The notes beneath the pieces are model-generated. The model was not told the origin of the DNA and did not search any database. It saw only the letters and a program-made list of their open reading frames with translations. 64,000 nucleotides of DNA from Ulota crispa (taxonomy: Eukaryota > Streptophyta > Bryopsida > Orthotrichales > Orthotrichaceae), in NCBI GenBank assembly GCA_963920765.1, contig OY987245.1:3364727-3428726 (forward strand). Direction: 5' to 3'. Numbering within the stretch: the first letter of the stretch is position 1; every line of letters starts with the position of its first letter. Of the stretch, positions 9,660 to 23,017 are shown piece after piece. Both the position numbers and the translations under genes were made by a program.

Positions 9660-11108
9660 AATAAAAATGCCATGGACATGATTTTACATCTATAATATAT
9701 ACATCATTATTATTTAGGCCTACTAATAAATATGGACTCAAGTAATTGATCGTGACATGGAATTCTAATTGCCTTATAAGCTTTGTTGTAAGTTATAATT
9801 TTGTATTATTCACTAAAATCAAGGAAGATGTACTTTGTATTCAGGTCTTGTTATTTCTTCAAAACTACTACCTTTGTGAATGTTTACAAAATTTGACACA
9901 TAGCCTCTCCAAATCACATCTATACAATTTTGTTTTCAACCAAATCATATTACATTTCAAAAATATAACATTTCTGCAATTACAATGTTAAGATGATTAA
10001 ATTCAAAAAGTTCCTCAATAATCTATACTCTTCAAAAACACTCAACAATGTTTGCTTATAGCCAACACTTCAACATCTACTGAGCTTTTCCATGTTCAAC
10101 TCAACACATTCTTTAAACTAATGCATTTCACTAATAATCAAGAAATCACAATTAAACAAAGTGTAGGCTTTCAAGTTCAACCTATATTTACATTCACATA
10201 TGCAAATATGCATCCATTAACTCACCTACAGTTTTGTGCCAGTCCAAAAGTAGAGTTGACAAGTAGAAGACCTTTTTGGATTAATGTTTTGAAATTCTAC
10301 TATTTGAAACTCCTGAAAAACAAACAAGCAAGAAACCACTTTTATTAGAAATAATAGGTACCACTACTTAATAATTAAAATGAACAAATAATTTAGTACA
10401 AATCTTTTTTTAGAAGGTGATGATAATTCAGACAATAGAATGGTAATAGATAGTTTATCTATTGCCCACTCACAATAGTCATGTCAAATTTAAATAGACA
10501 CAATTTTGATGGCCTTTCAAGAACTGATCAATAAAAGATTAAACTCTCTATTTGAAGATATAGAATTCTATGTAAAACTCTTTGAAATAAATTATTTAAG
10601 TGCTAGATGAGAAGTTCATTGAACCACACATCATCCAATACAGTCCATTTGCAATATCATTGAGCTTTGAAGTTTCAATGAAAATTCAATTCAAATTTAT
10701 GAATTAAAATGATTCTCTTTATATGCCATGGGTATCCCCCTTAGGAACAAGTGGCTTTGGAGCAAACCCCCTCCTCATGTGCCAACACAAGGAGCCTCCA
10801 TGCAAGCAACGTCACCATAAGGAGTTGATCCCAAAACCTCATGGACTCCATCAAAAGCTCCTTACCACTTGGCCATCACCTAAGGTAATTTCACCCTTAA
10901 ATGTACAAACGGTCTCCAAATTTGACAACTTCTAAAAATTTGTCATAAATTACTATTAGAAAGAGTAATTTGAAATTGACATGTAAATGAAAGTTGTAGA
11001 TTTTGAATTTTAGATTCCGTCCATATGGTTCAATTGTAGATTTCAAAATTTAGGTTCCATCTATATGGTTAAATTTACCAAAGTTATCACCATTATTTTA
11101 GTATAAAT
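9660..11108. other. No gene seen
   Basis: An AT-rich spacer inside the large element. The open frames (for example 10052-10348) have no recognisable content. Confidence 0.5.
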
Positions 11109-12054
11109 TTAACCCCTAAAGGCCCAAGCCCTTTTTTCTGTAAAAATCACTGAAAACTGCCACTTTTGGAGGAATGAGTAGAAAAGTAGGAAAACAAGTT
11201 TGTTTTGGAAATCCAATCGTAGGATCATGTTCTAGACTATGGGAGGTACTTGCTAAAAAAAAATTAGCTCAATTTAGATGTAGAGGAGTGAAATATTGAC
11301 ATCTGAAGTGCAAAAATAAGTTTTTTTTTCCTTGCTGCCCAAAAATTTAAGAAGCCTTTGACCTCTCCTATATCAAAATAGTTGCTTCACGCAAAGTTGG
11401 AATATATTTTTCCCATGTAGGAGACCAAGTTAGGTAAGTGTGGGAGGATTTTCAAATGAATTGGAGGTGTGGATCATAATTTGTAAAATATTGCAGTGCC
11501 GTAAGGCCATGAAATTTGCATATACATTGGGCAACATTGGAGGATTTATGTAAAATTGAGAAATCCAAATTACTTTGATCCAAATAGTAAAAATCATTAG
11601 GAGTCTTAGTCTACTCCAACTTGGAAAAAAAAAAGCCAAAAAAAATTTAAAGCACAAAATTTTACAAGGGGCAAAAGAAATGGAGATTTGGGAATCCAAT
11701 ACCTACCCGCAAACTAAAACTTCTTACTCATCAATCAAAATCAAATGATTTAAAGCTTTCCACATATATAATAATCAAAAGAACCAATTTCAGATTTTTT
11801 TAATAAAGAAAAAAAATTTTAAAGAAGTTATTTGGGCTGCCCAGACTGCTTGCCCCTCCCCTGTTGTTCAGAAGTTCATGCATAACTTCTTCAATAATTG
11901 TCGCAATGAAGAAAAAATTGGATGTGCAAGTACATCTTGGAATTCCCCACCATCCACAAAAATTTCAAAAAAGGTATAAAAACTGGTTTATTCATAGGTA
12001 CATGCTCGAGGTCCATTTGTCCCACGAGGGGACACTTGGGCCTTTAGGGGTTAA
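11109..12054. mobile_element. TTAACCCCTAAAGG-ended element, 946 bp
   Basis: The left end TTAACCCCTAAAGGCCCAAG is matched perfectly in inverted form at the right end (12035-12054). The interior is non-coding and shares blocks with 21544-22477, 44246-44700 and 55551-57126 (for example AAAATCACT..., CACTTTTGG and CATGCATAACTTCTTCAATA), so these are one non-autonomous family. Confidence 0.8.
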
Positions 12055-12286
12055 AAAGTAAAAGAATCAAATTCCTTCTAAATTTGATTACAAGCAAAAT
12101 ATTAACATTTTGTGAGTACAGGTTGTTGGAGTGGATTTGAAATGATTATACTGACATGGTGATTTCTTGGATTTTTTAGGTTTTTTAAATCTATAACCTC
12201 ATTTTTTCAGAACCACTTTTGAACTAAAATCAATGCAATTGACAACTTGACATACTTCTAAACTTGTTATTTTAGAAAAACATATA

Positions 12287-12640
12287 CTCCCTCCGTCCCA
12301 AAATAATCTTCCTATTACACAAAATGTTATAGATTATGCTCAAAAAGAACCGTTTAAAAAAATTTGACCTATGAATAGAGTTTGATGTCCTCCTATTGTT
12401 CTGAAATTTGAGTTTCAAATTAGTTTTCAAACTGTGGTTTCAAAGTGATTGGAAATTGAATTTTTGAGGCATTTATGAAGATCATCGGTGACCACTCACT
12501 TGATGGCATGGGATTTATTAGCATGCCCATGCTTTTGAACTATGTGCAAGTGTTGCTAGCTCTGTTCTTCCTCCAACAAGAAGATCATTTTGGAACACTA
12601 AATAAAGGTCAACCTGAAGATCATTTTGGGACAGAGAGAG
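12287..12640. mobile_element. Stowaway-like MITE, 354 bp
   Basis: It begins CTCCCTCCGTCCCAAAATAA and ends ATTTTGGGACAGAGAGAG, flanked by TA on both sides (12285-12286 and 12641-12642). CTCCCTC-type ends and a TA target are the hallmark of plant mariner-derived Stowaway MITEs. Inner mirror blocks include GATCTTC/GAAGATC-type motifs. No coding capacity. Confidence 0.88.
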
Positions 12641-15600
12641 TATTTTAGTACCACCAAATCCAACCATTGGATAGGACCACAACTTCATACAATACCTCTA
12701 AAAATTGGGTTCACTTTCATCCATGCAATAAATGAGAGAGAAAAGAGAGTTTGAATTTTTCATCAGCTTGAAAACGTCTCTTGTGACGCTTAGGGGTTAA
12801 AGTCATTCCAGACCAATATCTATGAAGTTATGAAAAACATTCACATGTAAATCCATGAAGAACCTAAGAGCCTAATTTGGCCTGTTTGGAAACTTGGACA
12901 TGCCCTATGGACCTCACAAAATGGAATTGAAAAATTCTCAAAAATTCTCAAAAGAATGTGATACTAGTGGATGTTATCACCGTATCATTTTAGTCACAAT
13001 TCTAAGAACATTCTATTTTTTTTTGCATGTTTGTTCTATGACTTTTATTTCTCACAAAAGAGTACCTTCTACTTTATAATTTTTTATAAATGAATATGAA
13101 GGCTGTTTTTATTGAAATTTTTAAATGCATATTTTCATTCATTTTCTCAACATATTAAATAAAATCCACAAGTCACAAGACCAATTATATTGGGGCTAAA
13201 AAATGTTATAAGAAAAAACCCTATCATTTCAGCATTTGGAATGACTACAAAATAAAATGTTTCAAAGTTTATGCACGCTTGACTTGCAATTGATGAGAAT
13301 ATTTACTCTAAGGTTTTCAAAGATTGTATTTCAATAAATTAAAAAAAAATTAATATGGTACGAGTGCTTTCAAACTATAAATGGATGAATTCTTTATCTT
13401 CTTTTAGTGATGACTGTATTTCAGCATTTTTTGGCCTTCACACTATAGAGTTAAAAGGCTACAAAAAAAATCAAGCAATTTTTTGGGGGGGGAATTAGAG
13501 TATAAGAGAACTTGCTTGTAAATAACGTGGATTCAAAAGCTGAAATGCATTCCACATACAAGGAGGCAATGGTTAGATTGATTGTACAGTCCATAATCTT
13601 TGCTGCAATAGTTTAATAAAAAATTAGTAGCTTATTAGCTTGTTCAAAGGATTTCAAAAAAACCCTTAACTTCAAGATGAAAGTACATAACTCTATTGCA
13701 AGATCTTGATTTTATTGTCAGTATATGCTAATTATCATTAGCTTCACTTGTGTAATATTGACGCAAAGGGGACTCAACAATTATTTACAAAATTCAACTT
13801 CAAAAACATTGAAATTATGATTGAATGTCTTGAATGGTTCATTAGATTAAGAATTTAGTGTACAATAGATTCAGTTATATCTTTTTCTAGGTAATGCTAA
13901 TCATGAAAATTACAATTGAGATTATTTCTTGTCTTGAACAACAATATCTTAATAATGGCACTTGAAGTTATTCAAATAAGAGTATATTATTATGCTTTTC
14001 TAAAGTAATACATTTGAAAAAATACCTTTTCAAAGATGGCAGCTTTAAATCCTACAAATTTGATGTCCATAAGTACATTTAGTTTGGTTGCCAGTTGCCA
14101 CTATTCACCTCTTAGAGCTTGTACAAACGTATAGTCTTGCAATTCAACATCACGCACAAAAATGTAGTTATTTATTTGCAATCTTCCACATCCATAACAT
14201 TTGAGTAATGAGTAGACAAGTCAATTATTACACCTAGAAAGAAATAAGTAGTTTTCCAAACTTCTCTTCAACTATTTACATAAAACTATCTTTATATACA
14301 AAGCTTGCTCATAATTTTTTAATTAGACATTAATTTACAACGTTCAATCATGAATTTCAAAATCATGATTAACTGCCATATGCACTTAGGAACAAATGAA
14401 AATAAATCAATTGAAAGATTGTGAGAATATCACAATCTAAATTTGTAATTAATAAAATTCTTCTTCATTGCTATCTATTACCAATGAAGACTTTTTGACA
14501 TTAAATTTTTTTAAAGTGAAGTCGAACAATTCATTGCATAGCGTAACATATTGTAGAGTACTTGCTAATAGCAGCTAATCAGACCCTTCAAGTGGGACGT
14601 CAACGTCGCTTTTTATTGCTTTGCATCCTTCAACTCTTTCTATCAATTCCTCATACCAAAGATTGCCTACATAGTCACATCATTTCTAATTCCCAAACCA
14701 CAAAGAAGCGGCTGTCAATGGGAAATTCAATTAGGAGTCATATTTCTACACACTAGCCAAGCCCAAGCAACAACCATTCATAAAACTAGAAAATTTTGTA
14801 CAATCACAAGATTTGAGCAAGGAACAAAAAAGGTGCAACTGCTTTGTAGGCTATAACTGACAAAAGCATGTTGTGGTTGCGTAAGTTGTCTTCTCCCTAT
14901 ACAGAATGTTTAAACTAAACTGTTTAATCAATTAGGATGCTTTATTCCAAAAAAATTACTTTACATGCCATCAACATTAAGATGTACTTCTATAAATGTT
15001 TCCATTTGTATTCATTGGGTTTCATGATTGCTAATTACTACAACACCTAATTCAAAAGCATTGCATTCTTGTATTGTAGTTGTGAAAATTTATGTAGTGT
15101 CAAGTGTTAAGAAATTAGTGTGAGCAATCTAATTTGACTACTTTGTGTAGATACAACAAAAGATTGCCAACCAAAGATAAACCTTTGTAATGTTACATGC
15201 TTCACACATTTTAGTTGAGATATGTGATTGCAAATTCTCCTTTAATTTTTGCCATTTGAATCATACTATTTGAGATTGTATCTAAATATTATAGGGGTAT
15301 AGTAACCTAAGTTACTAATTAGTCATTTTACAATTTTGCCTAACAAATTCACTTGTTGCTTGAATTAGTGCAGACTAGCATTATTAGTGTAGGGCACAAT
15401 AACTTGTATAGCTCTAGTTTTAAACTTTTGAGTTGGTTTAAAAAAAATTGATGTTTAAAACTCCTAATTCATTACTTCACGCTACATTTGTTAATTGTAG
15501 AATTTTGCAGACTTATGTCCACAAATATAGTCTATAGAGGACAAAATGAAATTGTTTTGTGCTTAATGGAGTTATAAGCATGATGGTAATCCAAACAATT

Positions 15601-16349
15601 GCTCTTGAATTTTAACATTTTTAAAGAGTTTCAACAATGGACTTTATATAAAAAAAAATTGCATAACAAATCATTGGAAAGCTTTCTAAACACTCTTGGT
15701 TCAATGGTGTGTTTCAAAACCAATGTGAAACTAATATTCAAATTTTAGTATCTCTGTAAAAATCTCATTATGAAGGTGACTTTTTTATGTAGGTCAAATT
15801 CATTTATCAAGTTTGGGTAAGTTCTATGTCAACAAAATAATTGAATCACAAATGTTGTCAATAATACAACTATGGCGTATGAATTATTAAGCAATTGCAC
15901 GTTTTGATCTAAATCCTTTACAAATATCAAGGAAAATGCCAGAAAAATGTAACATAAAATTTTAGCAATCAAATGCACAAGCAAACTCGCAACTACAAAG
16001 ACAAGAAAGTTATTCAACAGCTCACGTGGTGAGTTCCTTAGCACTTATTGACCAGAAAATAACAAAACATTACTTGCAAAGTACATGCAACTTCTGACAA
16101 TCATTGAAAACGATTTGCTATCCAACAATACAGGTACACAGTCAAAACTAAAAGTGGACAACGGACACACTGCGGATGTGCTTTACCGCTACAAGTTTGT
16201 AAACAAGTCTTGTGCACTGTTGAGCAAGTGACAAAGCAAGCATTAGAAGGAAATGCCAAACTTTTGCTAGCAATAAACCAAGCTCTTCAGATTCCAAATG
16301 CAAGAACATGTTCTCTATGAAAGAACAGCTTCACAACTGCCTTCCTCCT
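12641..16349. other. No gene seen
   Basis: AT-rich DNA in the centre of the large element. Both strands were checked: only short open frames, none with a recognisable motif, and no clear foldback. Confidence 0.5.
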
Positions 16350-17040
16350 ATTTGCTCAAATAAATAACACGAGCTCAATTTCTTAAGCAAGCTAAACATT
16401 GATAAGCTGAAGGCTTCACTTGGAGAGAGCCCCGCCAAGGCTGTAACTGAGTGTTGCAACTAAAACTCACTAATAAAATCTAAGAAAAAAGGTCTGGTGT
16501 TGTGTCTCTAGGAGAGACAGTGGTTGATCAGACCTCACACCTCTATTAAAACTCCGTTCTGATGAAAATGCACTTAAACCTGGCATTGTAGAACCAAAAA
16601 GAAAAACTCTAATAAACTTCTTCAAAAAAAACTCCCAAGGCACGCAACAAGCAAAAACCTAATGTGCTATCAAACTCTTTCATTATAAAGCAAAGTATCA
16701 CTAAGCTGAAGGCATCACCTTGAGAGAGCTCCGCCAAGGCTGTAAAAGAGTGTTGCGACTAAATCTCACAACTAAAAACTTGAACAAAAGGTCTAGTATT
16801 GTGTGTCTAGTATAGAATAAGGCTAATTAGACGTGTCTAAGTGACCAAGGGATTAAATCTCCGTTTTGATTAGCTTGGAAGAGGAGGTTTCCAAAAGCGT
16901 ACTCAAACATTGCATAATTAAACCAAAAAGACAAGCTGTACAAGACTTTCACAAAAAAAAGACTCTCAAGATCACTCAGGCTCCCAAAAGCCAAGAGCTA
17001 AGTAAGAAATTGCAACAATGAATCAAAAAAACAACGCAAC
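16350..17040. repeat. Diverged ~300-bp tandem duplication
   Basis: Two copies follow each other. Both contain GCTGAAGGC(T/A)TCAC, then AGAGAG(C)CCCGCCAAGGCTGTAA or its variant, then GAGTGTTGC(A/G)ACTAAA, then AAAGGTCT(G/A)GT(G/A)TTGTGT, at about 16,399 and 16,695. Divergence is substantial. The copies are non-coding on both strands and somewhat less AT-rich than their surroundings. Confidence 0.7.
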
Positions 17041-17959
17041 ATTCAAACTTCAAAGTTGTGCCAGAGATAAATCACGGACACTAGAAATTGGAACCCTAAT
17101 GCCGCATATGCTTGACATTTTTCCCTTAACATAACAACAGAAGTGTTTACGCAAATGGGTGCAATTTGTTGCTTAAAATGTGTCGACATAATACTATGAG
17201 GAAATTTGTCAAACTTTTTCAAATCAATGAAAGACCTAGTAAGGACATGCAACTGTATTGTACTTAGTAAATGCAAAGAATGACTCAGACAATCGTCCCA
17301 TGCAAGTTGACGCATACCAATAAATCAAAATCAATTCCAGCAAATTCTAAATCTTAAGAAGGAAAGAGGATATGACGACATACCACAAATCTGGTTAAGT
17401 AGCCTGTATCTTAGGAGAAACACGACAATATTCATTCACTGCAAATCACTACATTTCAAATAAACCATTTATTTCTCAAACCCTAATGACGACGCTTATG
17501 AAGAATTCTGAAGAACGAGCTAAAATTTCAACCAAAAATGCTGCTCTCACAGCTTTTGTTGCAGTTTAGGGTTTTAGGTCTCATTTGTGAAGACAAATTG
17601 CACAAAACTTGGCAAAAAATCTCAAGTTTCTGTAGATGGTGGATTTGCGCAACAGGTTCACTCAGACTGACGGATAACCATGCAATTCGTCGCCAGTCAC
17701 GCTCATAAAATTGAGGTGTGCTCGTACCTAAATAACTATTGTCCATGGCGTCATGACTCATGAGTCATGGTCTCATCATTTGCGGCAGCACTTTGGAAAT
17801 TTGCAGCCGCGTTTGTCATGCAAATTGTGCGCAAGTTAGGCCTCAAGTCTGCTGGTGATTGCCACACATGGTACTCTCTGTACCACGAGAATCCCCTCCT
17901 CTACTACAAATCTCGACAATTGTGGTCGTCACTCTCACAACATCTGCACACAAAGCCAC

Positions 17960-18090
17960 ACACACAAGATCCTCTCAAAATCCAGAGAGAGCATTCAACT
18001 GCCTTGTGACCAAGATGCATCACTGTAATCCTCTTAAAATCAAGAGAGTGCATTTGACTGCCGTGTGACCAAGATGCATGCACTATAGTA
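17960..18090. repeat. Two-copy ~65-bp tandem repeat
   Basis: The units share GATCCTCT..AAAATC or its variant, AGAGAG(A/T)GCATT..ACTGCC, and TGTGACCAAGATGCAT. The block lies in the less AT-rich stretch leading to the promoter-like region at 18.57 kb. Confidence 0.65.
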
Positions 18091-18249
18091 ATTAGTAAGC
18101 TTAGTAGTAGCCATTCCGACCAAGAGACTTGTCTCAGGTTGTGCACGTCACAGTCGCGCCCCGTCACCACCAACTACCACACTCTTCGCACACAATGTAA
18201 CAGACAACCCGCCAAAAAATCTACTAAAAATTTTGGTCAAGAATGACTG

Positions 18250-18362
18250 CTCCACACTCATTCCAAAATCCGAACCTTGCAGAATGAGTGCATCTGCTTC
18301 AAGCTCCACAATCATTCCAAAATACAAACCTTGCAAATTGAGTGAGTGCGTCTGCTTCAAGA
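18250..18362. repeat. Two-copy ~56-bp tandem repeat
   Basis: Both copies contain CACA(C)TCATTCCAAAAT, AACCTTGCA and GTCTGCTTCAAG or GCATCTGCTTCAAG. It lies about 200 bp upstream of a TATA-like motif and could be a regulatory duplication. Confidence 0.65.
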
Positions 18363-18571
18363 CTGAGATCCCAGAACCTCCAACCCCGTCAAAATATCCC
18401 CACCCGCGCGCTTTCCACTACTGTCTTAATCCCAATTGCCCGTCCCAAGATTTACACTCTAGAATTTTCCCATTAAGTTTTGCCAATGACTCCATATCCA
18501 AATACATACATAGCCAGGCAATGGAGTCTTCTAGCATTTGATATGCCCGTCATCTCTTTCCTCTTGTGTAG

Positions 18572-18579
18572 ATATAAGT
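18572..18579 (+). promoter_or_regulatory. TATA-like box before GC-rich leader
   Basis: ATATAAGT lies about 30 bp ahead of a sharp change to GC-rich, purine-rich sequence. With the downstream splice donor it suggests a transcription start near 18,605 on the plus strand. Confidence 0.35.
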
Positions 18580-18604
18580 ACAAGCTTGGCTGAGGAAACA
18601 CTCA

Positions 18605-18900
18605 CTTCATTCACTGAGTGGGTGCAGAGGGAGCGAGGAGCAGGCTAGAGCGAGAAATATAGAGTGAGGCAGACGGAGCGAGTAGCAGGTAGGAGCGCCG
18701 GAACAGGCAAGAGCAAGGACCAGGGAGGAGCGGTTGGAGCGAGCAGGGAGGAGCGGTTGGAGCGAGCAGGGAGGAGCGGTTGGAGCGAGCAGGGAGGAGC
18801 GGCAAGAGCAAGGAGGGAGGAGCGAGAGGTCCGATTGAGCGTGGAGGAGCAGGCAGGAGCCAGAAAGGACAACAACGAGCGCATTAACGACAACGCAAAG
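18605..18900 (+). other. Possible transcribed non-coding first exon
   Basis: A GC- and purine-rich block stands alone in AT-rich DNA and ends at CGCAAAG followed by GTAAGATG, a strong plant splice donor at 18901. It contains a 23-bp tandem repeat. No convincing plus-strand protein follows downstream, so this may be the leader of a long non-coding RNA or of a lost gene. Antisense frames rich in Pro, Ser and Leu come from the repeat. Confidence 0.35.
18721..18805. repeat. 23-bp minisatellite
   Basis: The unit CAGGGAGGAGCGGTTGGAGC plus GAG starts at 18721, 18744, 18767 and 18790; the last unit is partial and diverged. It sits inside the GC-rich exon-like block. Confidence 0.85.
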
Positions 18901-20405
18901 GTAAGATGCTCCCAAGTCCCAATGCAGCAATGGTATTGTTCTTGACCCAACGAACGTTCGCGGGGCCTGAACTCTGAAGTTGTTGTTTTGGTAAAGGCCC
19001 ATTTGCACTAGGTGTTAAGCCTGGTTTTATAGCAATGTTATGTACAAGTTTTTTTCTGAGTGTTCATACTAGGTGGTGCTATTAGTCACCGCACCTACGT
19101 GGAGGTCAATGTGGCAAAGTGATAAGAGCGGTGTTAGCATGCCATGACTTCCTATAAAAGCGTCACCACTTCCAGCTTTTACATAAACATTGAATTTATG
19201 AAATATGAAGATTTTAGAGATACCTCCCCAATGTTTGCTATTTGAGCTCTTTAGCATACATTACATAAGAGTTGAGCAGCGGTTGAGCTTCATCACTGCC
19301 TGGCTTTGCAGGAATGTCGAAACTTGAAGGAAGCTTGCACAATAGACACCTCTAACTTCAAATACCCGAAAGTGACAAATAGATTGATAGGCTATGACTA
19401 TCTTCACGGTTTGTATTCATACTAAAATTCAAAATCAAATGAGCTTTTATCCTCTTGTTCCACACAAGATTTTTGTTCTCGTTGAGCTCATTGATATCTG
19501 GACACCTGCATTATCTTTTAATAGATGTGCTGCCCTAGCCAAACGTCACACTTGACAGTGTCTTCCACCTAGAATGGCTCTCTTGAAAGAAATGGCATTT
19601 AGTTAAGACCAAAAGCTAGAATAGAGTCTTCAGTTGTTTCCACCTCATGGAATAAATAAAACTATTCACAGTAGTGGTATTTCACCGGCGCTTTGAGGGC
19701 TCCCACTTATCCTACACCTCTTAAGTCATTTCATAAAGTTGAAGTACAATCAAACTCAACAGGGTCATTTTTTTCCAGCTAATTCTTCCAAGCTTGTTCC
19801 CTTGGCTGTGGTTTTGCTACAGTAGAAATACCATAAATGGTTAAATTAAGGCAATTTAGCCTCAAGATATGGGAAATTTCTTGAGAAATTAATTTCAATC
19901 TGTGGAGAAACAAAGATAAGGAAGAGTGTAAAAAATAAAATAATATAATATAAAACTCAAAAACAAATATTTTATGCAATACAAATGTGGATTTAGGGTT
20001 TGGACCATTTACGGTTTCATAGGTGTACTTTAAATGGCTACCTCTAGAACCTTGATCCGAAATAAATTTGAACCAATCAAATGCAAGGAAAGAGCATCTT
20101 TCTCAAATCTCTTTCAAAGCCAGCTCTTGTTGGTTTAAGGACACTCTACTCTACCGTTATCATGTAGTAACCATTTAAGGTATTTCTCCCTTAGATGCAA
20201 CCGCGGGCTTTGACTTGACGTACAACTTTGTCAAGCTTGTGTAATTGCCGGCTATGCATATGTAAATGGCTCCGTAGTACGTAACATTTGGCTAGTCTAC
20301 AACTTGGGTTTGTATGGACCACTCTTGTTGCATAGGCACGTTTCAGTCCAAGCCCTATTCTTACATATTCTTGGGGGATATTAGTTACAACCCAATGTGA
20401 ACGGA
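18901..20405. other. No gene seen
   Basis: Mixed-composition sequence after the possible splice donor. No exon with protein content was recognised. Around 18,990-19,080 there are faint traces of the TTCACAC..GGTGTTA MITE family, too weak to call. Confidence 0.4.
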
Positions 20406-20767
20406 CCTTAATCCCAGAGCGCCTGGTCGACATCATATTGTCGATGGGCCCACAAACTTTATCTCACTTTTTTTCTTTATTTGTACAATGAAAACAGTCA
20501 TATTTGGTCCCTATCAGCAAAGAAGGTAGTAGCCGTGAGCGCCCATAGTTATTTTGGGATTTCAGAGAAAATGGGGGTGTAATGGCCACCACAACTTGGA
20601 AAATTACATCCAAAAAAGTGACTGTAGGATTTGAAAAAGGACTGTCATCTTTGTTGATGGGGACCAGCTGTGATTGTTTTCACCGTAAGAATTAATAGAA
20701 AAAATGAGATAAAATTGTGGGCCCCAACAACATGATCCTATTGCTGGGGCTCTTAAGGATTAAGCTT
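20406..20767. mobile_element. Two facing copies of a TTAATCC..GAGCGC repeat
   Basis: A forward copy (about 20,524-20,767) matches 63098-63334 along its length: CCGTGAGCGC, AACTTGGAAAATTA or its variant, GATTTGAAAAAGGA, GATGGGGACCA, TGTTTTCACCGTA, TTGTGGGCCCC. Before it, 20406-20523 is a truncated inverted copy starting TTAATCCCAGAGCGCCTGG and containing ATTGTCGATGGGCCCAC. No coding capacity. Confidence 0.7.
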
Positions 20768-21543
20768 GGTTAGAAGGTCCGACGCCCATCCAACCTATGA
20801 GCCAGATTAATTCATCCGTACGGTTGGGCCATTCTAGAGGGTACAAGACCACGTCAACATTTCCCTTCAGATTGCTGGTTTAATCAACATCAACGTGCTA
20901 GACTGCTATGTGCCATCCGATCTAGACAGAAGTCTACATTTGGATAGTTCTATTTGTTGCTTTCATGCAATTTGGATTCTGTTTTTTTGCATATGCAAAC
21001 GAAGCCTTAGAATAATGCGTAAATAATTAAGCAATTTTTGAGATATTTTACATTTTCCCCCTTTACAATCTAGCAAATTTGGAACCAAAAGTTTTATTGG
21101 GACTAATAGATTTGAGGGGCAATTTGAACTTGATAATTGATACAATTTCCTTTATGTGAAATTTGGTCTCAAATTGGATTTTCATTCTTGCTAGACTCAA
21201 CTCTTGCATGAGTCTATAAAAACAAGAACTTCTCAAAAGTGTTGCATTGTTGATGATTCAAAGTGAAATGGCACTTGAAATGTAGTGTGATGCTTTTAAA
21301 TTCAAATTTGAACCCTTTGACCTATCCAATAGTAAAGATTTTGTGGGATTTGTAACATGATGTGAATAGTCCCTCAATGGAAGTATTTTCCACCATATTG
21401 GTGCCAGTTCATGTGAGTAGTCCAATTTATTTTGTTGGAACAATTCCAAGACCCTAATAAAACATAATTATATTTTACTGTATATGTGTATTTTTGAATG
21501 GTTAAAGACCCTAAAATGGAATTGAAAGCTCGACAACTCACCT

Positions 21544-22477
21544 TTAATCCCTACAGGACAAAGCCATTTTTTTAGTGAAAATCACTCAAAATTGCCACTT
21601 TTGAGGGGTTAGTAAGAAGGTAATGTTTTTTGAAAATTTGGGAAATCCAATTGTAGGATCTTGTCCTAGACTAGATTAGGTACTTGTGGAAAAAAAATCA
21701 AGTCTTTCTGGATGGACATGAGTGAAATATTTACATCTAAAGTGAAAAGAATTTTTTTTTTTCATACTGCCGCAAAATTTCAGAAGCCTTTGACCATTCT
21801 TACATGAAAATAATTGCTCTACGCAACTTTGCGCTTTATTTTTCTCGTGTAGGAGATCAAGTTAGCTATGTGTAGGAGAAATTTCAAATCAATTGGAACT
21901 ACACAACACATAAGAAAAATCAGTAAGTAAAAAGAAGTAGAGAATGAGTCAAATCACTAAATTGTTAAGAATTTATTTATTAAAATGAAAAATGCAAATC
22001 CGAATGGTCATAATGTTGTGATAAACAATCTACATCCTTTGATTTTGTTTTTTTCCAAAATATTAAAATCAAGTAAAATAAAGGACTTCAAAGTTTATTT
22101 TAGAGTAGAGATTCCATAAATGCCCGCAAATAAAAACCCCTCATAACTATCATGTTAGTGATTGAAATTGAATGATTCAAAGCTTTTCACCTATAAAAAA
22201 AAATCTAAAGAACCAATTTCAAATTTTAATTCAAAAAAAAAAAATTAAAGAAGTTTTTGGGCTGTCCGGATGAGCAGTCCTCCCTTGCTTTTCAGATTTT
22301 CATGCATAACTTCTTCAATAATTGTCCAAATGAGGAAAAACTTAGATGCCCGTGTAGATCTTTGAATTCCCCACCTTCAATAAAAGTTTTAGAAAATTAC
22401 ACAAAGTAGCTTATCCAAAGGTACATGCCCAAACTCCCACATGTCTCTCGAAGGGACAACAGTCCTTTCGGGGTTAA
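21544..22477. mobile_element. TTAACCCC-ended element, second copy
   Basis: The left end TTAATCCCTACAGGACAAAG and the inverted right end TTAACCCCGAAAGGACTG are degenerate forms of the family end. The interior aligns in order with 11109-12054, including CACTCAAAATTGCCACTTTT, GACTTCTCT-like blocks and CATGCATAACTTCTTCAATA. Confidence 0.75.
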
Positions 22478-22611
22478 TTTTTTACTTTGTTAGTCTTCTC
22501 TTTCAATTCTTTATAAGTACAGCCTTAACTTTGTGATCTCAAGTCCCATTAGGTGCAAGAGGAAAAGGCTCTCATTAAAACTCTTATTGTAATGAGTGTC
22601 TTCTATGCCCT

Positions 22612-22990
22612 ATAAGGTATCCCTACCCATTTTCTAGTGGCTCCCAATCTCACACCCTAAGTTTGAGGTGTTCATCATATGCTGTGAACCTAAAGTGGAG
22701 TTGTAAATGCCACTTGCACATGCAAGTCATGACTGAAGTCAACTTAGGAGCTAGTTTAGGAGGGATGGGATTGGGACCGTCAAATACATGTATAGGAACA
22801 CACCTACGCAATTTCACTTTTAGTTTAAAGTTGCTTGTAGGGTCTTATGAGCTATAACTTTGCCCTTTAGTATAAAACATTCTACCATTAATTTTCCACA
22901 AAAATGGCATTCCGTGATAGCTTGTTGAAAGGATAACCCTATGGATTTTGTTCTTGAATTTTCTGAGACTTTACGGTACCCCAAACCCTG
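22612..22990. repeat. Dispersed repeat, partner of 42890-43285
   Basis: It shares long stretches in order with the second copy: GGCTCCCAAT or variant, GTTCATCATA or variant, GGGATTGGGACC or variant, ATAGGAACACACC, GTTTAAAGTTGCTT, AACTTTGCCCTTTA, TCCACAAAAATG, GATAGCTTGTTGAAAGG. Non-coding; class unknown. One copy is inside and the other outside the large element. Confidence 0.75.
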
Positions 22991-23017
22991 AAACAATCAG
23001 GGTTGGGTATACATACC

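Noticed and set aside
18607-19008. Minus-strand Ser/Leu/Pro-rich ORFs at 18.6-19.0 kb
   Set aside because: They translate the 23-bp minisatellite and its GC-rich surroundings in several frames; no domain.
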